A stretch of DNA of 64,000 nt, from NCBI GenBank assembly GCA_037893225.1, contig JAZGUH010000327.1:992001-1056000 (forward strand), in the 5' to 3' direction. Within the stretch, counting starts at the first letter, position 1; each line of letters opens with the position of its first letter. Both the position numbers and the translations under genes were made by a program. The DNA comes from Hippasteria phrygiana (taxonomy: Eukaryota > Echinodermata > Asteroidea > Valvatida > Goniasteridae). The notes under the pieces were generated by a model. The model ran no database searches. It saw only the letters and a program-made list of their open reading frames with translations, and was not told where the DNA came from. Below are positions 47,050-58,189 of this stretch, piece after piece.

Positions 47050-47099
47050 CAATTCTTTACTTATGCAAGAGGGCGCCCTCTTGCATAAGTAAAGAATTG
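47050..47099. repeat. Perfect 50 bp palindrome
   Basis: CAATTCTTTACTTATGCAAG followed by AGGGC and its complete reverse complement, with no spacer. TTTACTCATGCAAGAGGGCC recurs at about 60536-60556, showing the half-site belongs to a repeat family. Confidence 0.9.
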
Positions 47100-47289
47100 G
47101 GCAAAAGAGTATAACAACAGTACAAAAATCATTTCTCTAAAAATAACCCTTTAAATGTGTTAGTTAACATGGATTCCAAACGAATTATAAATACTGAAAT
47201 TATGTAAAACATGGAAGCTTTTCTAAGTAAATGTGCAAACTTTGTAATCAATACTATGGAGACAGCACTGAATTCTCCATGAGAGCTTT

Positions 47290-48459
47290 TGCAAATTACT
47301 GAATGATTCAGCCAAGCAAGCCATACCTCGCGGTTACCGCCAGAATTATGTTCCGTGCTGGGATAACAACTGCCAGTCACTATACGAACAGTTTGTCTCT
47401 GCCACTCATGAACTTGCTGATCATGCTGCAACCAGCCTGTTAAACTACCTTGACGAGAAACGTCTTGACCGCTGGAAAGAGACAGTCGAGTCTATTGACT
47501 TCACTCATTCCAGCAAGAAAGCCCGGAACACTGTTAACAAGCTCACTGGTAGAGGGAAAAGTAAACCACCTAAATGTCCTGTCACTGCTAGTGAGATTGC
47601 CTCCCAGCTCATTAAGAACGGCAGATTCAAGAACCCTGAACAAAATTTCTCCAGGGAAATCAAGAATGGCGTCTCAAGGCTTTGGAAGACTGAACCTGGG
47701 AACTCTGAACTGTCATCCCCTTTCACCATTAATGAAATGCTGGAAGCAGTCAACCATTTGAAATCAGGCTCTGCTGCTGGACCAGATAACATTCATCCCG
47801 AGCTGATAATCCACGCTGGCATTTCTGTTCTTCAATGGCTGACACAATTCTGTTCCACTTGTCTGAAGTCCAACCACATACCCAAGTTATGGAGAAGGGC
47901 CAACATCATCGCCATCCTGAAGCCTAACAAACCAAAGGACCAGGCAAAGCGCTACCGTCCCATCTCTTTGCTATGTGTTCCTTTCAAATTGCTGGAAAGG
48001 CTAATCCATGGAAGAATATATCCCATCGTAGACGGCCATCTACCAAAAGAGCAAGATGGTTTCAGTAGTGGCCGCTCCACAGCCGATCAAGCCACATTGC
48101 TCACACAGGACATTGAAGACTCTTTCCAAGATGGCCACAAAGTTGGTGCAGTATTTGTTGATCTCACTGCTGCATTTGACACCGTCTGGCATAAGTGTCT
48201 TGTCTACAAGTTGCTGTCTATTATCAATGACAGACATATCGTCAAATTCATCTTGGAACTCATCTCTAACCGCAGCTTTATCCCGAGAACCAGTGACGGA
48301 CAGGTCAGTCGACTTCGAAGACCGAGAAATGGCCTCCCTCAAGGCTCGGTGCTTGCACCTCTGCTGTTTAATGTCTACATCTATGATCTCCCAGTCTTGA
48401 AGTCAAGCAAGTATGCTTACGCAGATGACCTTGCACTCATAAGTCCTGGGAAGTCATAG
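47290..48459 (+). pseudogene. LINE linker and reverse-transcriptase core (longest intact part)
   Basis: One frame stays open from the RGYRQNYVPCWD linker to SPGKS*, including all three central RT motifs with both YADD aspartates. The frame breaks at CCTGGGAAGTCATAGAG and continues one base later as SWEVIERDLDSYFKKW, so a single small indel ends it. A copy with so few lesions over 1.1 kb is comparatively recent. Confidence 0.85.
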
Positions 48460-48827
48460 AGAGAGACCTTGATAGCTACTTCAAGAAATGGAGACCGATC
48501 TTAAGTGAGACAAAAACTGTCACTTCTGCCTTCCACCTCAACAACAAGGAGGCAAATCGGGAGCTGAAGGTCAAAGTCAACAACAGCACTCTCCCATTTG
48601 ATGCCACTCCAATCTATCATGGTGTCAAACTTGATAGGACTCTGACTTTCCGGCCTCATCTCATTAACTTGAGGGAAAATGTGACAGCTAGAGGCAGCCT
48701 TATCAGAAGACTCGCTGGCACAGGCTGGGGCGCCAGTCCCAACAGTCTTAGGATATCTACAACTGCCTTAGTTATTGCTCCTGCAGAGTACTGTGCTCCA
48801 GTCTGGACCCGAAGTGCCCACACTCAC

Positions 48828-48986
48828 CATAGACAACTTCGCAAATACCGCCTGGTTGAGAAGTCACAATGGTAAAAAGGCATTGTGGGAAGGAAATAGC
48901 AGTCTCATTCCTTCCCACAATCCCTTTTAACCATTGTGACGTACGTCTCAACCAGGCGGTATTTATATTTGCGAAGAAGTCTATGT
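48828..48986. mobile_element. ~160 bp inverted-repeat insertion inside the LINE
   Basis: CATAGACAACTTCGCAAATA and ACCGCCTGGTTGAGA at the left are complemented by TCTCAACCAGGCGGT and TATTTGCGAAGAAGTCTATG at the right. GCATTGTGGGAAGGAA pairs with TTCCTTCCCACAAT at the centre. Removing it joins ...SAHTH to VDTAIN..., the expected LINE protein order, so it is a MITE-like insertion. Confidence 0.75.
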
Positions 48987-49729
48987 TGACACTGCTATCA
49001 ACTCTGCCCTTCGTACAGTCAGTGGCTGTCTCCTACCCACACCTACTGAATGCCTGCCAGTACTCAGTGGAATTCAGCCTCCGGATATTCGCAGAGAAGC
49101 GTCCACCCTCTTACTTGCTCGACGTGCTGTCAACAACCATGGGCACCTCTTGCATCATGTGTTACGTAATGATGAAGGCGAAACAGTCACCAAACCTCAG
49201 CGCCTTGTGTCCAGAAACCCCTTCAGGGCACATGCCACAGACATCCTAAACAAGGCTCTACCCAATGAGACCCACCAGGAATTTGCCATGAGGAGATGGC
49301 AGGGGGAATGGAAACAACTCAGCACCAGCCTCCATCAGTTCATCCATGAGCCTAGCAAGCATGTTGGAGGCAACAACCTCTCCAGAGGCAGCTGGACCAA
49401 GCTCAATAGGATCCGTAGTGGTGTCGGTAGATGTAGATCCAACCTGTTTAAATGGGGGAATGGTGGATGACCCTTATTGTGACTGCGGCCTCGGAGAGCA
49501 GACTCTCACTTACTTATTAAGTTATTGGATCATTGCCTGAGACACCGTCCACCTCACGGCGCCACTGGTTTGCAGCTGTTGGATACTCAATCTGTTAACT
49601 GGTTTGAGAAATGTATAGACCTATACATTTTAGCATACGCAAGAAGAAGCAGCACTGCCCTGCCTCCGACAAAAATCATGAATTATGCACAAAATTGCAT
49701 TAACATACTAAAAACCCAAATTTTGTAAA

Positions 49730-50029
49730 TTTATAATTAACATAGAAATGACACTATCCTAAACATGTACTTATCCTATACAAACCCATGGCATTGTTCT
49801 TTTATAAGCCTCGAAGCCACGTATGATCCATTTCAGATATAATTTGTTGTGGCTAGTGGGGGGATCGGGGGGGTGACCAAAAGCCCGGCCGACCAAAGAA
49901 ATTCGAAAGCGGGCCAGGGGTGGTGGTGGTGGTGGTGGTTGGGGGAGGAGGGGGGGGGGGGGGGGGGGGGGGGTGGATGGTGGAGACAATATGACACTAG
50001 GGGGCGCTGTTCATAATACAAAGGTCTGG
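49730..50029. other. Low-complexity tract after the LINE
   Basis: (GGT)n at 49918-49940 followed by a 20+ G run at about 49950-49972. No gene. Confidence 0.5.
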
Positions 50030-50034
50030 CTATG

Positions 50035-50271
50035 GGGGTTTTCGAAACGCTGGCTTTGGCTTGGCTTCGGCTTCGTCTCCGACTTCTAAATAACTGAGAA
50101 GCAAACCAAATGAAAATATTCTAAATTTTGGTACATGTTCTGCTTCAGGAACATTCATTCGGTTGATTATGAAAGTACAAATTAGAATACTTACATTTTG
50201 TTTGCTTCTCAGATATTCAGAAATCGGAGACGGAGCCGAAGCCAAGCCGAAGCCAGCGTTTCGAAAACCCC
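50035..50271. mobile_element. Palindromic MITE with CTATG flanks
   Basis: Long arms GGGGTTTTCGAAACGCTGGC...GCCAGCGTTTCGAAAACCCC, containing GGCTTGGCTTCGGCTTCG, are flanked by CTATG on both sides (50030-50034, 50272-50276). It is 237 bp and non-coding. Confidence 0.85.
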
Positions 50272-50279
50272 CTATGTAG

Positions 50280-52490
50280 GCTGTGTACATCTTAGACTTG
50301 AAAACAAGTCGGTTAATTGGTCGGCTTTAGTCCGCCTGCGCCGCCGCGTATTATATTGGACAGTCGACGCACACGCATCTTGGGGGGGGGGGGGGGGGGG
50401 GGGGGAGGGAGGTGGGGGTGTTGGGGGGGGGGGGGGGGAATTCCTTCCCCATTTTTCTACTTGGGGGAACTTGATGCCCCCATTTTTGGCAGGGTATCCC
50501 CCATGAATCACTGTCTTGACGCTCGCTTTGAAACCGCTCGTTGCTTCTTGCGTCGCTATTTTAGATTTTGTTGTAGTAAACTTTTCGTTTGTTTGTAATT
50601 TTCCTTCCTCAGATGCGTAGGCATGCGCATTCCAACTACGTCAAGCCGAACTTGGAATTTATTTGAATTCGACACGATGCTGGCACGTTTGACACCGGCA
50701 CCGCACCGTGCAACTGCCGTGTAGCACGGCAGAGGCCGTCGTGCTATATACACGGCAGAGTCGAACTTAAACGATTTACGTCAAACGTCGTGCTTCTGTC
50801 GAATTTTAATTGAAAATGTTCCCAATATTTGAGTTCGACACGGCAGAAGCACGACGTTTGACGCAGGCCTTACAAGTTGAAGCGTGTAAAATTGATTGAA
50901 CATGTTTTCCGAAATGGATGGAAACTGAAGGGGTGGGGGGATATCCAGTTTCATATAAAATTAAGCATAAAATGTCTCCGACAATTCGAAATTACTGCCC
51001 GAATGCCGTTATGTTGCAAATTCCTGGTCGAACAAGAAATTCTCCATACATATAAACCCCTCGTGAATGCATTTTTGCAGACATATTTGACAAAAAATCC
51101 AGGACACACATTCAGTCTATTATTAGTGTTTTATTAAATAATATTAGTGCCAATCTTTGGAATCAAATAGAAAAAAACATTTTGTAACAGAGAAGCAACG
51201 AACAGGAAGGTGTCAGGTTACACAATAAAACAATTATGAATAAACAAGTTTCAATAACGTTATTCCAATTAGCAAGTCTGTTGCCAATGACAACTCATCA
51301 CACAAATTAATCTGCAGGTAAAGTCCAAGAAAGGGTCCCCTCAGATGGCATAATTTCATATTTAATGCCACAGCTCAAATTCCAATGAGATCTTAATGTC
51401 TGAATGTCGCATGTTATTAATCTTCAAAAGAAAATGGCAAAGTCATGGGTTAGAAATCAATAAATCATTTACATATAGGCAAATTAGGCATTACGTATGG
51501 GACAATTTGAAATAGTGATGTAGTAAATGAAACCAAACTTTACAACCAATTTTTTACGTGGACATCAACACTCGACCAAAAAATTGTTCACCTCACTCAT
51601 GCAAATAGGCCTCTTTTTAATAAGCGGTATCCCATAACAATTTAATATGGATTTTTAGGATTATGCTAAAAGCTCCAACAATTTAAATGCCATATTCAGT
51701 TCTCTTTCATGTATTCGCCATATATTCTTTATTTCTAGTTTAAAATATAATGACTTAATTTATAGTTCACAAGAAATTCGAAAAAAATATTACGTAGGGA
51801 TGGGACAACACCGTTATACGTATGGGCCATCGCTTGAAAAGTCTATTGGAAAATATATACATACATTGTATAATAAACGTTGAGTTTCCTCCGTTCTTTT
51901 CAGAGCCATACAAACTCACAACAGAGACAAGTTTCCACATGGTTCTACCGCAAACCTTACCTTATTAGGCCTACTTCAACATAGCTAACCCTAACATTAT
52001 GTATGATGTATCTCACGTTGGGATATTTTATGTTGCGTCTTATTCCGGTTTAGGCTGGGACATGCAGTTCACTAATAAATTCAGACTTACGCTCGCGCGC
52101 ACATAAGTGAGCAGTGAGGCGGAAGTGAAACTGCGGTACGTAAAACATGGAGATTTCGGAGCATCGATCGATTTTGCAAGAATTTCTCGATTTCGGTCTA
52201 TATGCTTGCGGTTTTCTAGATGAAAAACCTGCAAGAATCAATTAAAGATATAGAGCTTCCGCATTAAATTTGTGTTCAACGGGATAAAGTAAGTTAAAAG
52301 AGGAAGTGTGTTGTTTCTTGTGGCCGACTGCCTGGTCCCTAAATTATTGTATACAAAGAAACATGTTGGAGACGTCGAGCTCCATTTTGTATGCATGGCC
52401 GTGTGGTACAAGTCGCCTCAGCAGCGTGGACGGTTTTTGGTAGGGGATTCGGAGGTGGGTGGGGGTGGGGGTGGGCGTGGCGCTAGGGAA
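50280..52490. other. Non-coding stretch with GC-rich tract and a dispersed repeat
   Basis: There is a GGGGGGAGGGAGGTGGGGGT tract at 50383-50438. CACGGCAGAAGCACGACGTT-type words occur in both directions at 50700-50870. Sequence 50870-50985 is similar to 55482-55592 (TGAAGCG, ATGGATGGAAACTGAAG / GATGGACACGGAAG, AAGCATAAAATGT). 51000-52300 is AT-rich. No gene was recognised. Confidence 0.45.
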
Positions 52491-52692
52491 GTGGCGTATA
52501 AACTGTATAGGATGAAACTTCTTGGGGTGGGCACCTGGGGGTGCACACGTTTTTTTAAGGGAGCACTGAAAGTAAAAGAACTGCGGCTTGTATAACTTTT
52601 GGTTCAAGATTTAAAATGGGAAAACCCGGGGGAACGGACGTCAGCTGTGGGTTGGGACACGTGCCCCATCCCGTTCCCCCCGTTACGCCACT
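52491..52692. mobile_element. MITE with GTGGCGTA ends (inverted copy of the CAGTGGCGTAACT family)
   Basis: Left GTGGCGTATAAACTG, right CCGTTACGCCACTG. Flanks CGCTAGGGA and CGCTGGGGA look like a slightly diverged ~9-bp target duplication. Confidence 0.6.
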
Positions 52693-52699
52693 GCGCTGG

Positions 52700-55600
52700 G
52701 GAAAGGGAATTCAATGGGCAACGTTTTATCTATACAAGTTTTCCTAGGGTTGCACACAATTTTTAAAGATTTTTAGCCGCGTCGCATCGCAGACGGGGCT
52801 CTATAAGCGCTTAGCGTTGTTCTTTTTGTTGTGCCAATTTAGTCACGTGACAGTTTTCCGTGACGAAACTCTCAAACACGCAAAGTCTATGAGACCGTAG
52901 GCTGTACTGCGCATGTGTCTATGGCGAAACTGTCACACGCAAGTCACCAACGACGCGACTTTTGCAGAAAATCGTGCTTGTTTCGAGTAGTTGCGGGCGA
53001 GGGCACTGGCAATATTTTTCTACGAGGCTCTTTGAGTTCCAAATAGTTTGAGGGCTCTTTATGAAGGGAAGGGGAATGGGGGAGCTGGATTTAAGATGTC
53101 CTCCGGCTATACGACATATCGCACTGGTGTAATTAACATAATTCCCCAAAAGAATCCCGACCCCTATATACCCATCATCCTCTAACCACTGGAACTATAG
53201 CCCAACAACCTCTCACTCATCCAACCCCTGCAGCCCCACTGCAAGACGTGTAATTAATCAAAACTCAATCGACGCTTCCCCATACATTGTACCATTCCCA
53301 AAACCTCACCCGAAACCCCCTTGCCCAACCCCCACTTTTTCCATCGGTGCTCTATTTTGGGCAGCAGTCCCATCTCGGTTTCAGTCTAAACCCATAGCCA
53401 TAATTCGTATACCATCTAAAAATCCGTATTAAGTTCAATTGCAACGTCCACGACCCACCTTAGACTCCCAGACCCAACCCCTAATCCCCATCATTGTGTT
53501 TTACATAGCAGTTTCACTTCTGCGCTTATGCGCGCGTGCATGATTTTACATAGTGAACTGGTCTACATGAGGACGAAATCATGCAAAGCAAGCTCCGTTG
53601 CTGTCGGCAAACTGCGCGTGTATAAAGAAGGCACACTGTAAATACATATAAATAACTTGAATCTTAAATGTAATTTGCATTTTCCATTTGTTATCCACAC
53701 AAGAATAACTGAATGTGTGTTTATTTGTACAAAGGCAATAAGTGCGTTTAAACGAAATTGCGTATACTTTCACCGACTACATGTACAATCGAAATACAAA
53801 TAAGATGGAAATACTAAAATCGAAATCTAAGATATATGAAACGACTATACGCAGCATCTAAACATTGAAAGATAATTGGGGGGTTCTTAAAATTATAGGT
53901 TTTCCCGGCTACATTTTCTGACCCTTTTCGTTATTGGTCATTCAAATTCGCGTGGTTTTCACATATCGGATCAAATTAAGGTTTCTTTTTCACTGTTGGG
54001 GAATTCAATTTAAATTGGTAAGCACCCGAGACTTTTATCCTAATGTTCGTTTTCGCTTAGGAGCATTCTATTTCGTTTTAGTATATTCAAGACTTCATTT
54101 GTAGCATGCATGTGACATCCTTTGACGGTTGAAGCATCCAAATTAAAGGAACGTCGGTGTGCATATAACGTTTGGGCAATCATTTTCATCTATTGCTCAT
54201 TCAAATTAATGAGATTTTTTAGTTTATATATTTCCCTATTGTCTTCTGTTTTTTTTCAAAATCTTTGCGTCTGTAAAATGTATAATGTATCATCTTAAAT
54301 GATATGAGGGATGGATGATTTAACGAAGTAATGAAAATAAAAGGGCTGAGGAATTTTATTTTTCACTGTTGATCTTTGTTTAAAAGTTTGCACCAAAACA
54401 AATTAGGGGCAACTGTATGTTGACCCTGTTTATTAATTCTTTAACTTTTTCACTTTGTTTAGTGTTCTTTTCGTTCTGATTCACCAATCGATCTCTCCAT
54501 GTGCGAGACGTGGGGCAAGTATGTTTGGCAATGGTTGTACCATCGGGAACACTTCTCTTGAGTAATTTGTCTAGTGTTTTCTTGGACCACTTCCATCAGA
54601 CGATCATACCTCCACCCTTGTAGGTTCGCCATCTTGTGTCTGAAGACTTAGTTAAGAAAGCGAGGTGTGCATCTACGGATTGAAAACGTCAGATATGATT
54701 TACCCTGAGATACCTCAGATTTTTATAGGAATACAGACATACGGGAATGTGGACATAAAGGATGATTGAAAAAAGTTGATTGAAAAAAGGTGAAATGTTT
54801 CCCTATTAATGAATATGAATACCCGATCAACCCCTTACTGCTGGTCCAGACGAAATTGAATGAGCAATACGATATTTTAAATTTAAATGCTTGTTTTACA
54901 GGGACGAGTGAAGCTGAAAGGTGATTGAATGGTCGGATAGTGAATTTAAATGATTATTTTTGATTGTGGAATGACGATCTGCGTAATCATTCAATTTCAA
55001 TCTAAATTTAATGCGCCAGGAGTTAAATTGAACGAAAATTAGGTGAAATTGGCCGGGAAAACCTATACCAGTTCTTGTTCGGTAAATATCGAATTTAAAA
55101 TTATTCTACTACCTCAATCACAAGCTTTGAATAGCCATATCCCATTTCAGCATGCACTGGGGTCAATTAAATTAATAGAGAGATTGAGATTTTGCCAGCT
55201 TTATTTCTCTACACGTACAAAAGATTTTTCAGTTGAGATTTTGAACGTATGCGTATGGTTAAACATGTTAAGTTGTGTCTATAGAACAGTATCTTCTGCA
55301 CGTTTTGCAGAAATTCGATGTACTATTTCTGAGTACCCTGACAGTGTCCCCAACCCCTCCCCGGTGAACCTGAATTTACATACAAATTTCCCCACAATGT
55401 ACCTTGTTTACCTGGAGCGATATAGGCCTAAATGTGCATAACGTTATCAATTTGAGCAGTCCAATCCTTCCTCTGAGCCTTACAGGTTGAAGCGAACATA
55501 CAAGTTTGCCGAAAAGGATGGACACGGAAGGGGGATGTCCAGTTTTAAACTAACATTAAGCATAAAATGTTTCCAATATGTTGAGCATCAAACAAATGAA

Positions 55601-55774
55601 GACTTTCCACGTTTGAATCTCGAAAAGATAATATGGTAAAATAATTTGCGCTTAGTGCGCGAGGGAAGCCTAAATCAAAGGTGCTATACATGCTTTCTAC
55701 TTATACCCAGCAAGATATGGGACCAAGGGGTACCCCCCCTCCTGTCCCTATACACACTCCAGACCATTGTTATC
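52700..55774. other. Region without a recognised gene
   Basis: 53160-53500 is C-rich on the plus strand. 53880-55060 is AT-rich with many TTCAATTT/AAATTGAA words, similar in texture to 44030-45120, and both contain GGCCGGGAAAACCTATA. A 132-codon frame at 55043-55441 spans this repeat and matches nothing recognisable. Confidence 0.4.
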
Positions 55775-55778
55775 TTAA

Positions 55779-57623
55779 GCCTAGTTCACATAACGGTTTG
55801 GACGCCGGTTCATGCCGATTAACTGTAGACCTGTGAATCGGGATGAATCGGGATGAATCGGGATGAATCGGGGGGCAAGAGGCAAACCTGGACAACTTCA
55901 TATGACGGTTATTACACGGTAACACTTACGAATACCTACGACATGTGTACCATTTTGGGACGTTTTGAAGAAGATTCATCACGGAAACACAACGGTTTAT
56001 TACGGATCTACGCTAGCGTTACGAATACCGTGCTCTACGGTATACTGCATATGCGGCTAATCACGGTTATGCTAGGTTCACGCATTCCCGATGTTTAAGC
56101 CGAATCGCCGCGAATAGCAATTCTTGAGTAAATCGGGGAATAGTTCTTGGATGCCTCGGGATGATTCTGTTAGTTCGGTGAAAGATCGTTAAAGGAAACA
56201 TGATTTAGGATTTATTTTGCATTATTCCTGCTTAAAACAATAAAGTATTATCTTGACAATGATATTTTGTGTCCAGAGACAATTATTTCCCAGATTAAAT
56301 ATGAGAAAAAAATTATTGAAAATGTTTGTCCAAGCTACTCCGCCCCCTGAGTGGGACCCTCATTAACATAAGTGTGTGACGTAGATCGAGGCACATTAAA
56401 TATTCTGCTCGAGCCGGCCCCATGCACGCGTATGCATTGAGTGTACATTCTTCGTCCAAAATCTAAGCAAAATATAGTGGTTTTTCGGCCATGCCGACAA
56501 GGTGTGTGGCTGCTTGGTGCAGCAAAACAACGAAGGCTGGAGTAAGTCTTCATTTAATTTCAACTGATGCGAAATATCGGAGAATTTGGACGGCGAAAGT
56601 GAAGGTGACAAGAGCGTTATGTAGCGACCACTTTGAGCCGTCGTGTTTCGATACTGGTATTTTCAAATCATGGGATGACCATTAAAAATATGCTCAAGTC
56701 CACTGCCATCCCAACAAAGTTCCCAGATGTGAGGAGCCTTCGCTAAAAGGGAGAAAATCAGGGTAAGTTCGATGTTAGTTGTTGCAACTTACGAAATTGC
56801 ACGTGTAGACCTAGTGTACGTGTGTATACGATGTACATGCGTCATTTACCGGGTCCAGTCGATCCATGAATTTCGGTGCCTCGGTCTACGTCACGAACAG
56901 CGCCCTCAATTTGAGTCCCAACAAATTCCAAAAAGGGGGGGTCAATTTTTGGGCGGCAAATAATCACACTAAAACTTCACTTGAACCAGTTTGGCTTTTA
57001 ATTCACATTTAATACATATAAATGAATATATTCATGAAATAAAATGTGATCCGGCCAATTTGAGAAGCATGTTTCCTTTAAAGATCGGGAAGCGCCCCGA
57101 CAATTTTGGACATTGTCGGGGTGATTCGGGAACCAATTTCAATTCTTGGTTTATTCTTGTTGTATTCTTAACTAATTCGGGAATGTGTGAACCTAGCATT
57201 AATCACGTTTTATTGACGTTTACGTTTCACTTAAGATTGTACTAGGATTAATGACGATTTATAAAGGTTCACCTATGCGTAGCAAAACGTAGGATAATCT
57301 TAGATATTCGTAGTGAATCGTCATAAATTACAGCTACGGTTATCCACGGAAGGCTACGAATGGCCCTACGATGGCCCAAGGATTATGCACGAATTAGTTA
57401 AGATTTCGTTACGATGGCTCTACGTTTTGTTTAAACCGCAGCGGAGCTACGAATGTTTTGAACAGACACAAAACAGCGTCGTATAGGTCTTCCCGACTAA
57501 CCAAGATCCATCGAGGTTAATAAAGATTAATAACGATTCTGTCACGTCAGTGACTCTACGCATTGCCCCGATTTGTTAAATCGTCACGAATCGCCGTCCA
57601 AACGGTATAGGTGTGAACTAGGC
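55779..57623 (+). mobile_element. Kolobok-like DNA transposon remnant, TTAA target duplication
   Basis: Ends GCCTAGTTCACATAACGG... and ...GGTGTGAACTAGGC are inverted repeats flanked by TTAA (55775-55778, 57624-57627). The next inner part, TTTGGACGCCG/CGCCGTCCAAA, is also inverted. The 1845 bp interior contains a THAP zinc-finger remnant. TTAA duplication plus a THAP-bearing protein is the signature of Kolobok elements. Many TACGAAT/ATTCGTA-type words crowd both subterminal regions. The catalytic transposase domain is missing. Confidence 0.75.
56491..56762 (+). pseudogene. THAP zinc-finger domain remnant (transposase N-terminus)
   Basis: MPTRCVAAWCSKTTKAG, then FHLIS-like HLIS, RRIWTAKVKV, CSDHFEPSCF and, after a one-base shift, LKSTAIPTKFP, reproduce the THAP order: C-x4-C ... 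W ... C-x2-H ... F ... AVPT/AIPT. The first frame stops at 56683-56685, and a second shift precedes a TCAGG|GTAAGT donor-like end near 56762. As THAP domains bind DNA, this would have been the end-recognition module. At least two frame lesions mean it is not a working gene. Confidence 0.75.
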
Positions 57624-57789
57624 TTAATGCATCCCCCACGGATATCGGAGAGGAATCCCTGAGATTCCGGGAACACAAATAATGACCAACACAAAAAGGG
57701 GGTCCCTCCGTCTCATATCTTGCTTCAAATGTTTCTACTCGTGGTAGGCTTTTACTGGGCTACTTAAATGTAGTGTACATTTGCAAACA

Positions 57790-58187
57790 TCAAAAAACAA
57801 AACTACTGAAATATTACGAAATATACCGTACCAGACTAAGTAAATAGCAGTCTCAAACATCCTGTGAAATCATGGCACATGGTGTGCTGTCGTTTTCAAG
57901 AAAAGTTAAAATTTATATCGTATTCCAACGATTGTCGGCCGACAATTGTTGGAAATATTCTAGTTCCCCGACCTGATAATTCCCCGATGTCTATAAATTG
58001 CTCCGTTTTGTATAAGGTACAATGTATGGTCAGGGAACCAGACTACTAGAGCAGTTTTTTTTCTTCTGTTTTGCCCAGCATCTACGTACGCACACAAATC
58101 TTTAAACAGGTCAGTGTTACGGTATATGCTAGCATGCTATAAAATACTAACCCCCAAATTCATTTATTTCTGAAAATTACAGCAAAA
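57790..58187 (+). repeat. Dispersed repeat R1, copy 2
   Basis: Direct copy of 2708-3063 with a ~40 bp longer middle. Ends in CTAACCCCCAAATTCATTTA and TTTCTGAAAATTACAGCAAAA. Confidence 0.7.
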
Positions 58188-58189
58188 TG

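Larger units (their letters stand above)
47270..49728 (+). mobile_element. Non-LTR retrotransposon (LINE) ORF2 remnant, plus strand
   Basis: A nearly continuous ORF2 covers the APE-RT linker, reverse transcriptase and C-terminal tail. The endonuclease is absent, so the copy is 5' truncated near 47270. Linker: AKQAIPRGYRQNYVPCWDNN. RT: SAAGPDNIHPELI, FVDLTAAFDTVWHK (motif A), NGLPQGSVLAPLLFNVYIYD (motif B), YAYADDLALIS (motif C). The tail ends with a PYCDCGLGEQTLTYLL zinc-knuckle-like block. Frameshifts are near 48450 and 49460-49525, and an inverted-repeat insert is at 48828-48986. The clade is not assigned. Confidence 0.88.

Noticed and set aside
55043..55441. 132-codon plus-strand frame
   Set aside because: It starts inside a sequence also present near 45104, so it is repeat DNA, and the product has no recognised motif.
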